Source: Bacteroidales bacterium
Lineage (GTDB): Bacteria > Bacteroidota > Bacteroidia > Bacteroidales > Bacteroidaceae
Assembly (NCBI GenBank): GCA_004554665.1
Contig: SFKY01000090.1
Coordinates: 1-8,884, forward strand
Length of the DNA stretch: 8,884 nucleotides
Direction: 5' to 3'
Shown: piece by piece, positions 7,785 to 8,884 of the stretch
Numbering within the stretch: the first letter of the stretch is position 1
Layout of the letters: every line of letters begins with the position of its first letter
Notes under the pieces: model-generated
Databases searched by the model: none
What the model saw: only the letters and a program-made list of their open reading frames with translations
Told to the model about the DNA's origin: nothing
Made by a program: the position numbers and the translations under genes

Positions 7785-8672
7785 CTACCCCTTGTTGGCC
7801 ACATACACGCCTGCCAAGATGAGCGCACAGCCGGCATAGGCCATCAGGGTCATGGGTTCATCGAGAAAGATGGCCGACGCCACCAGCGTGACAATAGGAT
7901 TCAGATAGACGTAGTTGGAAGTGGTCACGGCACCGAGGCGTGAGATGGCCCAGTTCCACAGCACGTAACAGACAAATGAGGCCAGCAATCCGAGGAAAAG
8001 CACATTCCCCCAGATAACGGGACGCAACAGCAAGACCGGCTCAAACGCCCACGGACGCAACAGAAAGACGGGGAGGATGGTAAGCAAACCGTAGAAAAAC
8101 ACCTTGCGCGTGACAAACACAGCGCCATACCGTTCCAGCACCGGACGCATAATGAGGCTATAGACAGCCCAGCAGACGGCAGCCAACAGGGCCAGCAGGT
8201 CTCCCCACGGACTGAGTTGCAACACCAGCCGGCCATTGCAGATGACCAAAGCCACACCTGCCAGCGCCACCAGCGAACCGATGACGAGCCGAGGGGTGGC
8301 CCGCACCGCATGCAGCAAGGCCGTAGCCAGACAGGTGGTAATGAGCGGTGCCGTACAGACGATGAAAGATACGTTGTTGACATACGACAGCCGGATAGCC
8401 TCGTTCTCCGCCAAGAAGTAGACCGAACCACCCGTCACCCCCAGCAGCACCATGATGAGTTCGTCACGCCACTGGTCGCAGAACCATCGTCGTGGAGAAA
8501 TGGTGAGGATGGACAAATAGGCCAACAGAAAGCGTGAGAAGAAGATTTCGGCGGGCGACATCCCCTCATTCACCAGACATTTGGTGCTTACAAACGTACA
8601 CCCCCAGCAGCCTATCACCAGCACCGCTGTCACGTGTCCCCATATCCTGCCTCCACTATGTAGCTCGCCCAT
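7785..8672 (-). CDS. EamA/DMT-family transporter (10-TM inner-membrane permease)
   Basis: This is predicted to be a drug/metabolite-transporter superfamily permease. Such proteins move small metabolites, often exporting amino acids or related compounds, but the substrate cannot be read from the sequence. From the preferred start it has 295 residues, typical for the family, and two EamA repeats (about 12-146 and 156-293), each with five hydrophobic helices. Hallmarks: WGCTFVSTK in the first helix; SPAEIFFSRF before helix 2; ENEAIRLSYVNNVSFIVCTAPLIT around helices 3-4; and in the second repeat ISRLGAVTTSNYVYLNPIVT followed by FLDEPMT. The longest ORF starts at 8714, but that ATG lies inside the predicted promoter (8690-8721). 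The third in-frame ATG, at 8672, gives a short polar N-terminus before helix 1 and sits 17 nt after the -7 box; the ATG at 8681 is a second possibility. It ends with TAG at 7785-7787. The receptor gene follows 259 bp downstream on the same strand but appears to have its own promoter. Confidence 0.88.
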   Translation of the reverse strand: MGELHSGGRIWGHVTAVLVIGCWGCTFVSTKCLVNEGMSPAEIFFSRFLLAYLSILTISPRRWFCDQWRDELIMVLLGVTGGSVYFLAENEAIRLSYVNNVSFIVCTAPLITTCLATALLHAVRATPRLVIGSLVALAGVALVICNGRLVLQLSPWGDLLALLAAVCWAVYSLIMRPVLERYGAVFVTRKVFFYGLLTILPVFLLRPWAFEPVLLLRPVIWGNVLFLGLLASFVCYVLWNWAISRLGAVTTSNYVYLNPIVTLVASAIFLDEPMTLMAYAGCALILAGVYVANKG

Positions 8673-8689
8673 CTTTGACATAACATCGA

Positions 8690-8721
8690 CAAAATTACTA
8701 AAAAACCACGACATGCAACAA
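8690..8721 (-). promoter_or_regulatory. Bacteroidetes-type promoter of the EamA transporter
   Basis: On the minus strand the -7 box TAATTTTG (8697-8690) fits TAnnTTTG exactly. Upstream, GTTGTTG provides -33 TTG triplets at 8721-8719 and 8718-8716, with spacings of 21 and 18 bp, both within the accepted range. Transcription should begin near 8683-8686. This placement rules against the ATG at 8714 and favours 8672 (or 8681) as the translation start. Confidence 0.55.
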
Positions 8722-8788
8722 CTTTTGGGAAGAATAATGTAAGGGACCTTAATTCCGCAACACTATTATAAATTTATCTTTTTAAGTA

Positions 8789-8813
8789 CCTGAGCAACAA
8801 AAAATTGCTCAGG
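8789..8813. repeat. Perfect 9-bp inverted repeat between divergent promoters
   Basis: CCTGAGCAA (8789-8797) and TTGCTCAGG (8805-8813) are exact reverse complements around a 7-base A-rich spacer (CAAAAAA). It sits between the leftward transporter promoter and a rightward promoter whose -33 TTTTG begins 2 nt after the right arm. Two readings are possible: an operator for a dimeric regulator of one or both divergent genes, or a stem-loop terminator (the plus strand continues ATTTTGT). The second is less natural, because no gene ends into this site from either visible direction. Confidence 0.6.
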
Positions 8814-8814
8814 A

Positions 8815-8846
8815 TTTTGTCATGTCAGATTTTTCACCTATCTTAG
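8815..8846 (+). promoter_or_regulatory. Candidate rightward promoter near the window edge
   Basis: A -33-like TTTTG (8815-8819) is followed after 19 bp by TATCTTAG (8839-8846), which matches TAnnTTTG at all but one fixed position. The spacing fits the Bacteroidetes -33/-7 architecture. It ends 16 nt before an ATG at 8863, similar to the spacing seen for the PBP gene (20 nt) and the transporter (17 nt). Confidence 0.4.
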
Positions 8847-8862
8847 TGTTGCAAATCAAAAT

Positions 8863-8884
8863 ATGTATCAAACCCGACAGACAT
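8863..8884 (+). CDS. Possible start of a rightward gene, cut off by the window end
   Basis: ATG at 8863 opens a frame reading MYQTRQT to the last base, with no stop. It is supported only by its position 16 nt after a candidate -7 box and by the divergent layout; seven codons are too few to identify a product. Confidence 0.3.

Noticed and set aside
7580..7822. 80-codon plus-strand ORF across the receptor-transporter spacer
   Set aside because: It runs through AT-rich non-coding DNA into the transporter's 3' end, with composition like random translation and no promoter box before it.
4988..8672. Polysaccharide-utilisation (SusC/SusD) locus
   Set aside because: The receptor-like protein has no SusD neighbour, glycoside hydrolase or sensor in the window, and its barrel resembles the general PF14905 group more than SusC.
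1..8884. CRISPR array, mobile element, defence island or new multi-gene system
   Set aside because: There are no spaced direct repeats, transposase or integrase motifs, terminal inverted repeats, tRNA-associated junctions or clustered unknown genes. All large genes belong to recognisable families.

Overview
The window looks like a chromosomal segment from the order Bacteroidales (Bacteroides/Prevotella type). Three things point there: protein families typical of that group (a class A PBP with the VDINFLWLFGKSP-type N-terminus, a PIF1-like helicase with a TPR tail, and an outer-membrane beta-barrel receptor with a carboxypeptidase-regulatory-like N-domain); start codons without clear Shine-Dalgarno sequences; and upstream boxes fitting the Bacteroidetes -7 consensus TAnnTTTG. 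This assignment comes from reading the sequence, not from a database search.

Left half, plus strand (1-4881): the 3' part of miaA (tRNA dimethylallyltransferase), then after 44 bp with its own -7 box a bifunctional class A penicillin-binding protein (PBP1A type). This is followed, with a 14-bp overlap or a 10-bp gap depending on the start, by a PIF1/RecD-like helicase that must start at a non-ATG codon. The PBP and helicase genes are probably cotranscribed and perhaps translationally coupled. Their products act in different places (peptidoglycan synthesis in the periplasm, DNA or RNA unwinding in the cytoplasm), so the link may be only positional.

Middle and right, minus strand (4988-8672): a large TonB-dependent-receptor-like outer-membrane protein, convergent with the helicase and separated from it by 106 bp holding an imperfect inverted repeat. 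Upstream of it, across a 259-bp AT-rich spacer, lies an EamA/DMT-family inner-membrane transporter. The receptor has no SusD-like partner, anti-sigma factor or glycoside hydrolase beside it in the window, so nothing here supports a polysaccharide-utilisation locus.

Right edge (8673-8884): a divergent intergenic region with a promoter for the transporter, a perfect 9-bp inverted repeat, and a plus-strand promoter leading to a probable new gene whose first seven codons are visible. The transporter promoter indicates that the longest ORF start (8714) is wrong and that 8672 is the better start.

Overall this is mostly core and common accessory gene content. I found no CRISPR array, transposase, tRNA/rRNA gene, integration site or recognisable defence or biosynthetic system. 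The points worth a second look are the helicase's non-ATG start at the PBP junction, the orphan receptor, and the palindrome between the divergent promoters.
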